25,195 bases of DNA from a virus, in IMG/VR virus record IMGVR_UViG_3300029319_000468, positions 1 to 25,195 of that record; one strand, given 5' to 3'. This document shows, piece after piece, positions 1 to 9,100 of the stretch. The notes under the pieces were generated by a model, which worked only from the letters and a program-made list of their open reading frames with translations, was not told the origin of the DNA and did no database searches. How positions within the stretch are numbered: position 1 is the first letter of the stretch; every line of letters begins with the position of its first letter. The translations under genes were made by a program, and so were the position numbers.

Positions 1-21
1 GTACATGGAGACCTCGCATAA
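1..21 (+). CDS. 3' end of an upstream tail gene (partial)
   Basis: An open frame enters from the left edge and reads VHGDLA before a TAA at 19-21. The stop overlaps the next start as TAATG. The last codons resemble the end of the following gene, which finishes CGDLA, so the upstream gene is probably a related tail-fibre-type gene. The GGAG at 7-10, inside the Gly-Asp codons, would serve as the ribosome binding site of the next gene. Only seven codons are visible, so function cannot be read. Confidence 0.4.
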   Translation, partial: VHGDLA

Positions 22-404
22 TGGCTAGTGAACTTAGAGTAAACACCCTGAAGGATGCCAGTGGCAACAACTCTGTTGCCATGAGTAATGTTGCAGAGGG
101 TACGGCAAAGGCTTGGGTCAACATTAATTTAACCACTCCTGCAATAGTTGATTCACACAACATAGCGTCATTAACTGACGGTGGTACTGGTAAGGGTGAA
201 CCACAATACACAAATAATTTTTCTAATGGAAATTATAGTGTTGTTGTTTCTGTTGGCATTAGTGGAGATATACTTGCATCAGAATTAGCAGCACAAGCAA
301 CAGTAGATAGTTCTAAACATAGAATTGTTGGTCGTGACATAGGCACTGAAGCTTTAACTGATTACGACATCGGTTGTAGTCAATGTTGTGGAGACTTAGC
401 ATGA
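21..404 (+). CDS. Small tail fibre-associated protein, 127 aa
   Basis: The N-terminus (MASELRVNTLKDASGNNSVA) is the sort of opening seen in many marine phage tail-fibre or receptor-binding accessory proteins, which share an 'R-V-N-T-L-K-x-A-S-G' start. The body is rich in Ser, Thr, Asn and Gly and predicted to be beta-rich. There is no signal peptide or membrane segment. The ATG at 21 overlaps the upstream stop and has GGAG at 7-10. The protein ends in CGDLA, and its TGA overlaps the next ATG at 401. A virion or tail role is inferred from composition and position beside a clearer fibre gene; the family assignment is from memory of similar sequences, not from a search. Confidence 0.7.
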   Translation: MASELRVNTLKDASGNNSVAMSNVAEGTAKAWVNINLTTPAIVDSHNIASLTDGGTGKGEPQYTNNFSNGNYSVVVSVGISGDILASELAAQATVDSSKHRIVGRDIGTEALTDYDIGCSQCCGDLA

Positions 405-1474
405 GTAAAGCAGCAGAACTCGCCGCACTGATTGGTTCGCAGACGGCGTTGTCGAACAGAAATATAATTATCAACGGCGCAATGAACGTGGCGCAACGAG
501 GTACGTCAAGCACTGGCATTGGTGCATCAGCAGGATATTTTACTGTAGACAGATTTGAAATATCTACAGGCAGCACTGCTGGTCGTCTAACAATGACGCA
601 AGAATCAGTGACTGACTTGCCCGGTTTTTCAAAAGCAATAAAATTAGATTGCACCACGGCAGATACATCCGTAGCTGCTGGTGAGTTTACTGCCATTGCT
701 TACAAAAACGAAGGTCAAAATGTGCAAGTATTACAAAAAGGAACTTCAAGCGCAAAATCAGTTACAATATCTTTTTATGCTAAAGGCACAGCTAAAACGT
801 ATATGTTAGAGTTATTTGATAACGAAAACAGTCGGCATAATACTCAACAATTTACTGTAAGCACATCTTGGACAAGGCATAGCATTACATTTGCTCCTGA
901 CACATCAGGAACTCTTACTAGTGACAACGCAAATCGTCTTTCTTTTTTCTTCTGGGTTCATGCCGGTTCTACTTTTACAAGCGGCACTTACACTGCAAAC
1001 ACTTGGGCCAGCACTACCTCTGCAAACAGAGCCGTAGGAATTGGTTCACTTTTCTCTAGCACCGATAACGAGTTGTTTATTACCGGCGTTCAGATGGAAC
1101 TAGGCGAACAGGCCACGCCGTTTGAGCATCGGTCGTTTGACGATGATTTGGCTGCGTGTCATAGATATTTCCACCAGTTTCAAAAATCTAGTGCAGGCGG
1201 CGAAATCATTATTGCTGGAGCAACTTCTGGCGGGACTAACTTCAACGCACATATGTTCATGCCCATGAGAGCAGCCCCAACAGTGACATTCCCTACATCT
1301 GCCTCAGTACGTCAGGGCAGTAGCACTTATAACGTAAGCAGTTGGAGTGCAAGCGCACACCATCCGAACGGAACATTCAATTTAAATGCCTCAATGGCAT
1401 CTTCGGCAACAGCAAACACTGCCTCTTTTGCGTACAGTTTTCAAAATGACATAAGTTTTGATGCGGAGTTGTAA
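401..1474 (+). CDS. Tail fibre / receptor-binding-type protein, 357 aa
   Basis: The N-terminal segment contains NRNIIINGAMNVAQRGTS, followed by a beta-rich, Ser/Thr-rich domain with the carbohydrate-binding-like feel of marine phage tail fibres. Near residue 230-260 it has a TGVQMELGEQATPFEHRS block and then a DDDLAACHRYFHQF block. Together these are a common signature of phage tail fibre or appendage proteins, known mainly from podoviruses and siphoviruses of Alphaproteobacteria. The start at 401 is preferred over the ATG at 383 because GGAG at 390-393 is seven bases upstream of 401 and the ATGA overlap with the previous stop is typical here. The C-terminal 100 residues are probably the variable receptor-contact region. 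Host range is likely set here, but that is inference. Confidence 0.8.
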   Translation: MSKAAELAALIGSQTALSNRNIIINGAMNVAQRGTSSTGIGASAGYFTVDRFEISTGSTAGRLTMTQESVTDLPGFSKAIKLDCTTADTSVAAGEFTAIAYKNEGQNVQVLQKGTSSAKSVTISFYAKGTAKTYMLELFDNENSRHNTQQFTVSTSWTRHSITFAPDTSGTLTSDNANRLSFFFWVHAGSTFTSGTYTANTWASTTSANRAVGIGSLFSSTDNELFITGVQMELGEQATPFEHRSFDDDLAACHRYFHQFQKSSAGGEIIIAGATSGGTNFNAHMFMPMRAAPTVTFPTSASVRQGSSTYNVSSWSASAHHPNGTFNLNASMASSATANTASFAYSFQNDISFDAEL

Positions 1475-1648
1475 ATGAACATATCATCAGCAAAATATGG
1501 CACGGATGACAAAGGCAATAACCATTGCATTATTATCGTTGAAGACGGAGTAACTAAGTTTGTTCCGCTTGCAGAAGATAACAGGCACTACATTGAAATT
1601 ATGGAACGGGTCAAGGCCGGTGACTTGACAATCGCTGACGCCGACTGA
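1475..1648 (+). CDS. Short conserved-looking phage protein, 57 aa
   Basis: An ATG directly after the fibre gene's TAA opens a 57-codon frame beginning MNISSAKYGTDDKGNNHCII and ending DLTIADAD. GGAG at 1465-1468 is six bases upstream, and the TGA at 1646-1648 overlaps the next start (TGATG). The tight packing, good ribosome binding site and compact acidic sequence favour a real gene. It has no membrane segment or recognisable motif. I do not recognise the family; a fibre accessory or chaperone role would be guesswork. Confidence 0.7.
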   Translation: MNISSAKYGTDDKGNNHCIIIVEDGVTKFVPLAEDNRHYIEIMERVKAGDLTIADAD

Positions 1649-1860
1649 TGAAGCTGGTGCAGGAGCCTCGCTTGGAACAGGAAATCAAAACACAGTTGCA
1701 GCTAGAAGCGCACGAGAAAGAGTGTGCCATGTTCCGTGAGTTAGTGCATGGTAAGCTGGACAGCTTGGACAAGCGCATGTGGCGTCTTGAGGCAATGATA
1801 ATGGGCAGCACACTGCTTGTGGTTGCAATGGTGGTCACAGTATTTATGGGAATGAATTAG
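1648..1860 (+). CDS. Holin-like small membrane protein, 70 aa
   Basis: Residues 1-48 are charged and helical with coiled-coil character (many Glu, Gln and Lys, plus a short LDSLDKRMWRLE stretch). Residues 50-68 form one strongly hydrophobic segment (roughly MIMGSTLLVVAMVVTVFMG), giving a single membrane helix near the C-terminus with a long cytoplasmic or periplasmic coil before it. Small one-helix proteins in phage late operons are often holins, holin partners or pinholins, so a lysis role is plausible. However, the lysin candidate lies far away on the other strand. The start overlaps the preceding stop as TGATG, with no strong Shine-Dalgarno, suggesting translational coupling. Confidence 0.6.
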   Translation: MKLVQEPRLEQEIKTQLQLEAHEKECAMFRELVHGKLDSLDKRMWRLEAMIMGSTLLVVAMVVTVFMGMN

Positions 1861-1861
1861 T

Positions 1862-3916
1862 ATGGCTGTATTCAGAGCATTTAAACCAGAAGCGATGAAC
1901 AAAATCGCCAAGAGCATGGGCTATACAGGCAACATGGCAGAGTTCCAAGACTTCATTGAACAAGACCCCGCACGTAAAGCACGTATGCAACAGTTCACTA
2001 ATGCTGCTGTGCAGATGGCAAAAGGTGGTGTAGTAAAGATGCAGACGGGTGGCACACCTAAGAATGTTACTGAAGCTAGTGTTGAAAGAATGTTTCAACC
2101 TGCATTGCCTCAAGGTGGCGTTACAGTCGCGGCGACAACTCCTTCTGAAATTGGGCAATATATTTCGCCGCAAGTAGGCACTGTAACTGGCACAACGGCT
2201 GTGCCTACAGGCAAAGCTACAACTCAACAAGCTGCTACTGTTCAAGAGGATCAAGCAGCACAAACACAAGCTGTTGCAGCCGCACCAGCCGTCGATGCAG
2301 CGGTTCAAGCTACCCAAGCAGCACAAGGCACTGTAGACCCTCGTGCGCAGGTCACAGCGGCCCAGCAAACAGCATCTAGTGTAGGCAATGTAACTGCCGC
2401 ACAGGGTAATGCTGTACTTATTGACAATCCTGTCCAGAGACAAATACAGCAAGGTGAACTTATTTCTGGTGCTGCTGATGCACAGACTGCTGCACAATTT
2501 ACTGAACAGATACAGGCTGCAGAGGCCACTCCTACTAAACAAGCTACGGTACAAGGGCAACTCGCACAGCTTACTGCTAATTTTGATGCCTCTAACCCAC
2601 CCGCATGGGCTGCAGGTGCTTTACGTAGTGCTAATGCAGAAATGGTTGCACGTGGTTTAGGTTCTTCGTCCATAGCTGCACAAGCTATCGTACAAGCTAC
2701 TATGGAATCTGCCCTTCCCATAGCACAAGCAGATGCCTCTACACTTGCACAGTTTGAATCACAAAACCTATCCAATCGTCAACAACGTGCCATGCTTGCC
2801 GCACAACAACGTGCGCAGTTTATGGGTCAAGAATTTGATCAGTCCTTCCAAGCACGTGTACAAAATGCTGCAAAAATTAGTGACATAGCAAATCAAAACT
2901 TTACAGCAGAGCAACAAGTACAACTTGAAAATAGTCGTCTTGCCAATACAATAAATCTAAACAATCTTTCAAACAGACAAGCACTTGTTGTTGCAGAAGC
3001 TGCTGCTCTTGCGCAGATGGATCAATCAAACTTAAATAACCGTCAACAAGCTGCGGTTCAAAATGCAGAAACTTTTTTGCAAACAGATATGGCTAATCTA
3101 TCCAATCAACAACAAACCGAATTATTTAAAACACAACAACAGGTGCAATCATTATTTACAGATCAAGCGGCTGAAAATGCATCTAGACAGTTTAATGCAA
3201 CAAGTCAAAATCAAGTTAATCAATTTTTTGCCAACCTCGCCACACAAGCTGCACAGTTTAACGCTGCACAAGCAAATGCACAGTCGCAGTTTAATGCGGG
3301 TCAAGTAAATACTGTAGAACGATTTAACGCTGAAATAAACAATCAACGTGATCAGTTTAATGCACAAAATCAACTTGTAATTGCACAGGCTAATGCGCAG
3401 TGGCGTCGTCAGATTGCTACTGCAGACACCGCTGCTGTTAACAGAGCAAATGAACTTAATGCAAATGCTGTTTTAGATATTAGTAAAACTGCATACGCTA
3501 ATCTCTGGCAACATTATGCTGACACTATGGAATGGGCATGGAAATCTGCAGAGGGTGAATTAGACAGAAAAGTAACCGTGGCTGTAGCAGAACTAGATGC
3601 AGAAGCGCAAGCAAAACTGGCTGAAGCAACTAAATCGTCTGCCTCTAAAACTGCAATCGGAGGTTTGATTGGAAGGCTTGGTTCTGCAGCAATTGAAAAA
3701 GGCATATTCTGTTGGGTTGCTCGTGAAGTTTATGGTCCTAGCAATACTAACTGGGTTAAATTTAGATTATGGATGCAAGAAAATTCTCCGTCTTGGTTAT
3801 ATGAAATATATATAAAGCACGGAAAGTCTTTGGCAGGGTATATTTCAAATAAACCAAAGGTAAAGTATGTAATCCGTTACTTTATGGATAAAGCTATACG
3901 GAGTAAATTTAAATGA
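1862..3916 (+). CDS. Large Ala/Gln-rich virion protein with C-terminal CWVAREVYG box, 684 aa
   Basis: The protein has three visible parts. Residues 1-65 hold a conserved-looking opening (FKPEAMNKIAKSMGY) and a MAKGGVVKMQTGG turn of a type common in marine podovirus structural proteins. Residues about 70-600 are low in charge and very rich in Ala and Gln, with recurrent NLSNRQ-like motifs (about residues 302-415) and QFNA-like motifs (about 442-503), suggesting a long repetitive helical or coiled rod. Residues about 616-684 form a separate Trp- and basic-rich domain starting CWVAREVYG, resembling the CFIATAxYG C-terminal box found in many bacterial and phage proteins. It is probably an internal virion, ejection or tail component. 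The start is the ATG right after the previous stop; the end overlaps the next gene by ATGA. Confidence 0.65.
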   Translation: MAVFRAFKPEAMNKIAKSMGYTGNMAEFQDFIEQDPARKARMQQFTNAAVQMAKGGVVKMQTGGTPKNVTEASVERMFQPALPQGGVTVAATTPSEIGQYISPQVGTVTGTTAVPTGKATTQQAATVQEDQAAQTQAVAAAPAVDAAVQATQAAQGTVDPRAQVTAAQQTASSVGNVTAAQGNAVLIDNPVQRQIQQGELISGAADAQTAAQFTEQIQAAEATPTKQATVQGQLAQLTANFDASNPPAWAAGALRSANAEMVARGLGSSSIAAQAIVQATMESALPIAQADASTLAQFESQNLSNRQQRAMLAAQQRAQFMGQEFDQSFQARVQNAAKISDIANQNFTAEQQVQLENSRLANTINLNNLSNRQALVVAEAAALAQMDQSNLNNRQQAAVQNAETFLQTDMANLSNQQQTELFKTQQQVQSLFTDQAAENASRQFNATSQNQVNQFFANLATQAAQFNAAQANAQSQFNAGQVNTVERFNAEINNQRDQFNAQNQLVIAQANAQWRRQIATADTAAVNRANELNANAVLDISKTAYANLWQHYADTMEWAWKSAEGELDRKVTVAVAELDAEAQAKLAEATKSSASKTAIGGLIGRLGSAAIEKGIFCWVAREVYGPSNTNWVKFRLWMQENSPSWLYEIYIKHGKSLAGYISNKPKVKYVIRYFMDKAIRSKFK

Positions 3917-4143
3917 TCACAAATGTAACTCGTCAGGTAGTGTCTGCTTTTAACGCAATACCAGAAATCAAAGAAAAGAAAACAAAGTCTTTTGGTTCAG
4001 GTATGATGGCACCCCTATTAAAAAAATCACAGACTACTCCAAACAAAATGGAAAAGGAACCCGCTTTTAAAGTGGCTAAAATGTATCAAAGAATACGTCG
4101 TGATCGCATGGATATTAAAGGAATGAGGAACAATGATACCTAA
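3913..4143 (+). CDS. Small basic phage protein, 76 aa
   Basis: A Lys/Arg-rich protein with no predicted membrane segment or Cys motif; the second half (residues 50-76) is basic and helical. The ATG overlaps the preceding TGA by four bases and has GGAG at 3900-3903, nine bases upstream. The 3' end overlaps the following gene by 11 bases. The operon position between two virion-type genes suggests a virion or assembly role, possibly nucleic-acid contact. I do not recognise the family. Confidence 0.65.
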   Translation: MITNVTRQVVSAFNAIPEIKEKKTKSFGSGMMAPLLKKSQTTPNKMEKEPAFKVAKMYQRIRRDRMDIKGMRNNDT

Positions 4144-4624
4144 CCAATCATTTAGTCGTCCCGTTCCGGGTGAATCGCTAACTGCCGAACTTGGTTCTAG
4201 GCCGTGGCAACAGCCATCTGAATTTTCTACAGTTGATGAGGCTGCTGAATATTATGTGACGCAGATTGCAAACGATGATTTTGCAAAAAGCCTGATACAT
4301 ACCATGAAAATGGGCGTCCCCCTGACAACCATTGCTAATAGCATTCAACTTGTTGGCGTTATGGAAGGTAAACATAGTGCCGACGTAGGCATTCTCATGC
4401 TGCCAATAATTATGGAAACTATGATGCTGATAGGCGATTCTGCTGGCGTTGAATATGACACAGGTATGGCCTCTGACAAAGCTATTAATGACGCTACTCT
4501 GTCTGCTGCCACAATTGATAAACTGGCAGAAGAGATGGACCGTGGTGAGCCAGAGCCAGTTATACAGGAAGAAGAGCCAGTGCAAGAGCAACAGCCAGTT
4601 GGTCTGATGGCACGGAGAAATTAA
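4133..4624 (+). CDS. Putative structural or assembly protein, 163 aa
   Basis: A mostly acidic protein. Residues 30-115 are a well-formed helical domain (DEAAEYYVTQIANDDFAKSL, then an MGVPLTTIANSIQLVGVMEG segment and a hydrophobic ILMLPIIMETMMLIGDSAGV stretch). Residues 135-155 are a Glu/Gln/Pro-rich linker, and the chain ends in a basic GLMARRN tip. The hydrophobic stretch near 85-105 is better explained as a buried helix than a membrane anchor because of its Glu and Asp. Proteins with this architecture recur beside ejection-protein genes in marine podoviruses, as far as I recall. Function is unassigned. It overlaps the upstream gene and is followed two bases later by the next. Confidence 0.65.
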   Translation: MIPNQSFSRPVPGESLTAELGSRPWQQPSEFSTVDEAAEYYVTQIANDDFAKSLIHTMKMGVPLTTIANSIQLVGVMEGKHSADVGILMLPIIMETMMLIGDSAGVEYDTGMASDKAINDATLSAATIDKLAEEMDRGEPEPVIQEEEPVQEQQPVGLMARRN

Positions 4625-4625
4625 T

Positions 4626-6164
4626 ATGAAATTTCTTGCTGACATTTTTGATTATCTTACAGATGAGGATACCGTAGCTGGATTTGCTACAGGTGTTTCT
4701 GAACAACTAGATCGTAGCGAAGCGCGTAGAGATAAGACTTTAGATCAACTACGAACTTATGGTCTTGAAAAAACTAATCGTCAAGAACAAGAATATATGA
4801 ATGACCTTGATGAAAATGAAGAGCAAGTGAAACTTCTTGCTGCAAAACTTGCTACCCCAGACCACTCTGCAAATTCACAACAGGTTCTTGCGGCTGCACA
4901 ATACCTCATACAAAACTTTACTTTAGCTGGCGCACAAGCAGAAGCAGACAGACTTCGCTCTCAATACCTGAAGTTTAATCTTGATCCTCTTGTAGATATT
5001 GGTAATGCTGCTTTAGAAAACGGTCAGACACTTTCTGTCCGTAGTATGGCTAGTGGTTTAACACGCCGCCCTGCTCCTGTGAATGTTGCTGATTCAGGAT
5101 TCCCAGTTCAACCTAGTCTCACTGACCGTTTATTTGGTGGCCTTACTGTTGAGGAAGAAGCACAACAAAGCGTTGAAGCAATGCAATCACTTATTCCAAA
5201 TGAAGACGCATTGCCAATCATAGCACAAACAGGATATGACGCTGACTTAATTATTAGGCCAGATGTTCCTCTTCGGCAAGAAATCATTAGATTAAAAGAA
5301 ATGATGGCAGATGCACAAAAAGCTAAAAATGTGCCTAAACAAAAAGTGATTGCTTCAAAAATACTTGTTCTTGAAGAAGAGGAAATTGCTGGTCGTAGAG
5401 GAGAGGCTAAAGAATTTACTGATACTCAATACAACAGGGCAAACGGTAATATTATTGAAACAATAGGCCAAATTTATAACATGAAAACCAAGGGTGATCT
5501 TATCAGAGGAGATCGCATCACCTTTGAAGAGGCTACTGATGCTTCAGCAGAAGCACTAAAATTTGGCGCACAAGCAACTGTGGATTTAAGTAATATACAA
5601 AAATCTGGCAATGCTAATATGTCAGAGGAAAGAGAAAAAATACTTTTAGCTATATCCATGAATAGACAATACACAGTTATAGAAAAAGAAATAGTCGTTG
5701 GTGTTGCAGATTTGAATCAAGAAACAAGAACTTTTGGAATTTTAACCATACAACTCTCTGACGACCCTAAAGCTAAACTATTTAAAAATGAATATTTTGC
5801 GGACAAAGAAGCACAGAGATCACAAGGTGGTGCCAACGGTCAGATTATTACTAGACCTCAAGATGACACGCAAAATGACACGCAGGATGACACGCAGGAT
5901 GCTTCGGGAGCGGACGGAGACAGTAGCGCAGAAGCATATGTTCCAGACGGAGATACAATTTCTACTCAAAAATCTACCGGAATTAATATTACAGACAAAC
6001 GTGTGACCGACGCTGTGGCTGCGTTTAAGAATCTACCCACGTCTGTTGGTGGATTGGACAAAAACAGAGCGAGAAGAGCCGTAGTGCAAGCCATAATTGA
6101 TGTAAATCCTAAAATTGATCCTAGAGAAGCTAGAAGACAAGCTAACATTCTTTTGGGGGATTAA
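4626..6164 (+). CDS. Putative internal virion / ejection protein, 512 aa
   Basis: The N-terminal 110 residues are charged and coiled-coil-like (SEQLDRSEARRDKTLDQLRT), followed by helical segments and a central globular part. Residues about 413-425 are a hydrophilic Asp-Thr-Gln repeat linker encoded by a 12-bp tandem repeat. A basic helical C-terminal domain follows (about 460-512, ending EARRQANILLGD). There are no Cys-rich motifs and no membrane helices. The size, order and neighbours (163-aa protein before, 1183-aa protein after) resemble the internal core / ejection protein cassette at the end of podovirus virion operons; this is inference from context. The start has GGAG about nine bases upstream of the ATG, and the next gene begins immediately after the TAA. 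Confidence 0.6.
   Translation: MKFLADIFDYLTDEDTVAGFATGVSEQLDRSEARRDKTLDQLRTYGLEKTNRQEQEYMNDLDENEEQVKLLAAKLATPDHSANSQQVLAAAQYLIQNFTLAGAQAEADRLRSQYLKFNLDPLVDIGNAALENGQTLSVRSMASGLTRRPAPVNVADSGFPVQPSLTDRLFGGLTVEEEAQQSVEAMQSLIPNEDALPIIAQTGYDADLIIRPDVPLRQEIIRLKEMMADAQKAKNVPKQKVIASKILVLEEEEIAGRRGEAKEFTDTQYNRANGNIIETIGQIYNMKTKGDLIRGDRITFEEATDASAEALKFGAQATVDLSNIQKSGNANMSEEREKILLAISMNRQYTVIEKEIVVGVADLNQETRTFGILTIQLSDDPKAKLFKNEYFADKEAQRSQGGANGQIITRPQDDTQNDTQDDTQDASGADGDSSAEAYVPDGDTISTQKSTGINITDKRVTDAVAAFKNLPTSVGGLDKNRARRAVVQAIIDVNPKIDPREARRQANILLGD
5862..5897 (+). repeat. Three tandem 12-bp units inside the 512-aa gene
   Basis: Three consecutive copies of GATGACACGCAR (the second starts with A) encode D/N-D-T-Q three times. 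The array lies in a hydrophilic linker of the 512-aa virion protein, so length changes in whole units would keep the frame. It is the only tandem DNA repeat I noticed in the late operon. Confidence 0.85.
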
Positions 6165-9100
6165 ATGGCTGAGATTGTTTTAAACAAAGAGTTTCTTATT
6201 AACAATGAGAAATTTTTAAACGATGCCCAAATATTCTTGGCTGAACGAGAAGATAAAGATTTGGGTGATCCAGAAGAAATATATGATGCCTTTATGGAAC
6301 ATTTTAGGTATCAGAATGTAAATGAAGTAACTGCACTAAAAGATTTGTACTACGTTTCAAATCAAGCAGACGCAGAGGGCATTGCTCGTATGGGTCGGCT
6401 GATGGATACGTATGACCGTATGGATAGTGACTTCGGCTTAGAAGCTGCTCAAGATTACTTGGGCGGCGTTTTTACTGCGCCATCAACATATGCTGGCATG
6501 TTTTCTTTTGGTGCTGCCAAGGCAGGTTCGCTTGCCGCACAACAAGGTATAAAGTTAGGAATTAAAGAAGTCATAAAACAAGCTGCAAAGAAAAAAGGTG
6601 TAAAGCTAACTAAAAAGCAACTTGATGACGTTACATTTGATACAACACGTAAGCGTCTAGCACGTCGTGCTGCCGGTGAAAAAATAGCACCTGTCACTGT
6701 TGCGGATAGGGCAAGAAACATAGGTCAAGGCATAAAAGCTGGCGGTTATCGTGCTGGGATTGGCTCTGCTGCTGTTGAAACTTTAGGTGCGGGTGCAGGA
6801 GTTACTGCCCAAGAGATGACACGTGTTCGTGCTATTGAAGACTACGAAGAAGTAGACTTGACTAACATTGGCTTGGCTACAGGTCTTTCAGCACTTACAG
6901 GCGGTGTTATTGGAACACTCACTGGTGCGCAAAGAGCAATTCGCTCTAATGTAGCAGAGCAGTATGTTATACGTGAATTAGGAAAACAAAAACGACAAAT
7001 TACGTTAGCATATAAAAATAAAACTCAACCCATATTTAATAGTAAAACATACGGTAAAGCTGCCAAAGAAAATGAAGCAGCACTAAAACTTTCTCTTGAA
7101 GAAACTCTCCCCGGCGCAAGAGCAGAAGGAGAAAAGGTTAAGAAAAAACTTACTGGTGGTCGTCGTAAGGCTTTTGAAAAGTACGAAAACTTGACAACAA
7201 GTTTACAAGATATGGAGATAAAAAATATTGCTGCTGCAGCAACTGCAATGATAAAGAAAATTGGTCCACGTGACGGAGTTGTTAGAGGTAGTAAAGAGGA
7301 TTTCCAAGAACGTATTACGTCACGTATTGCTCGTGGCTTAAAGGGTGGTCAGATAACTACAGATGGCATGGTTCAAATTATGAAGGATCATGGCATTACA
7401 CTTGATCAGTTTAGTGCTTTTTATGTAGCTGATATTTCTGAAGCTGCTAGAAAACTTGGTACGCAAGGAAGATTAGCTAAGGCAGAAGCGGATTCAATTA
7501 AAGCTGATCTGACCGCCATAGATAAATCTTTGATGGAGTTGGGTTCAAGCACAGAGGCAGCTTACGTTCAAGCTAAAAAGCTAACACAGGGTAAGTTTGG
7601 ATTGACTAGAGTGGGAGATTTTATATCTGCCTTAAATAAATCTCGTATTGGTCTTATGACTATTCAAGCTGCCACAACTGTTCGTAACACCACAAACGGA
7701 CTTATGCGTAACTATGTTTATGCACTAGAGAACTTGGGTACAGGTGCTTATAATATAGTGGAAGGGGGAGTACAGAAAGCATTTGCTTCTGCTACAAACA
7801 AACAATTAAGAGATATAGCAGACTTATCGGTGCGCACCGGCATTGCTCAAATGAAAGCTGGCGGCAAAGGACTTTTTTTTGACGACATGTTCTTTGGTAT
7901 GCAGTCACAGGAAGCTGCTATTTTAACTAAGATGTTGCGTGACCCCAGATTGCAATACTCTAATCAGGCGCAAGAAATGTTTAGAGAGTTGGGTGATATT
8001 GCTCAACTGAGTGGTTTTGAGGCTAGTCCCATGTTAAAGGCGGCTCGTTTTGCAAACGGCTTTAATACTATGAGTGATAACATGTTTAAATCTGCCATCT
8101 TCACTCGTGAGATAAATAAGATGATTCAGATTGATCCTGACGGAGTGTTTAAGAAAGCAAACATAAACGGTCTTGACGATCTATTAAAAAGAGAAAAGTT
8201 TGGATTTATAGGTGATAAAGCTATTGCTCGTGCAATGGATGAAGCACTAGACTTTACGTACCAGACAGGCAGATTTAAAGGACGTGAAGGTGGGTTTAAT
8301 GTGTTTGCTGATGGCTTTATACAATTTTTTAGCACTACATTTGGTTCCTCTGTAGTTCCATTTCCCCGCTATCTAATCAATCAATTTAGATTTGTATACG
8401 AACATGCCCCTGTGTTTGGTCTATTAAATATGGGCGGTATATTAAATAAAACAGGAAAGGGTGGCGCACAAGCTATGTCTGTGCGCATGGGTAAACAGTT
8501 TAGTGGTGCTGCCACGCTTGGTGCATTTTACGCTCTTCGCGTACATTATGGCGATGAAAATACTAAATTCTATGAATATAATGATCCAACAACGGGTGGC
8601 ACAATAAATGCCAAAGCCTCTCTTGGCCCGTTTATGGCATATGCTTATGTAGCAGATTTGCTATATCGTTTGGGTAAGCCGGGTGGAAAACTGTCAGAAG
8701 TTATGGGCGATCCAGACTTTAAACTACATGATAATGATCGTGTTGCTATGGAGAAGGTGAACACCAGAGAGATGATTGAAGCCTTTACTGGTAGCCAGTT
8801 CCGTTCAGGAACAGGACTTGATATTATTGATGGCTCTGTAAAACTTCTTCTTGGTGAGACAGCAGAAGCAAAAGCTAGTGACAGACTTGAATCTGCAGCA
8901 GCAAAATTCCTTGGAAATTATTTTAGCACGTTCAGTGTCGGTGCAGGTGTTATTAAAGACATCTATGCACAGTATGATCCTGCATATGTAAATGTTCCAG
9001 TTAGTGAAGATATTCAGTTCTGGCCTTACTTCTTTAAACAAGCAACACGCAGTCTTCCTATTTCGGCAGAGGGTAGTGAGGCGTTTTTGTGGTCACCTAT

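Noticed and set aside
1844-2560. A 238-codon open frame on the - strand opposite the 684-aa virion gene
   Set aside because: Its Ser/Leu/Cys-rich translation is what the complement of an Ala/Gln-rich gene gives. No ribosome binding site or family match is visible.
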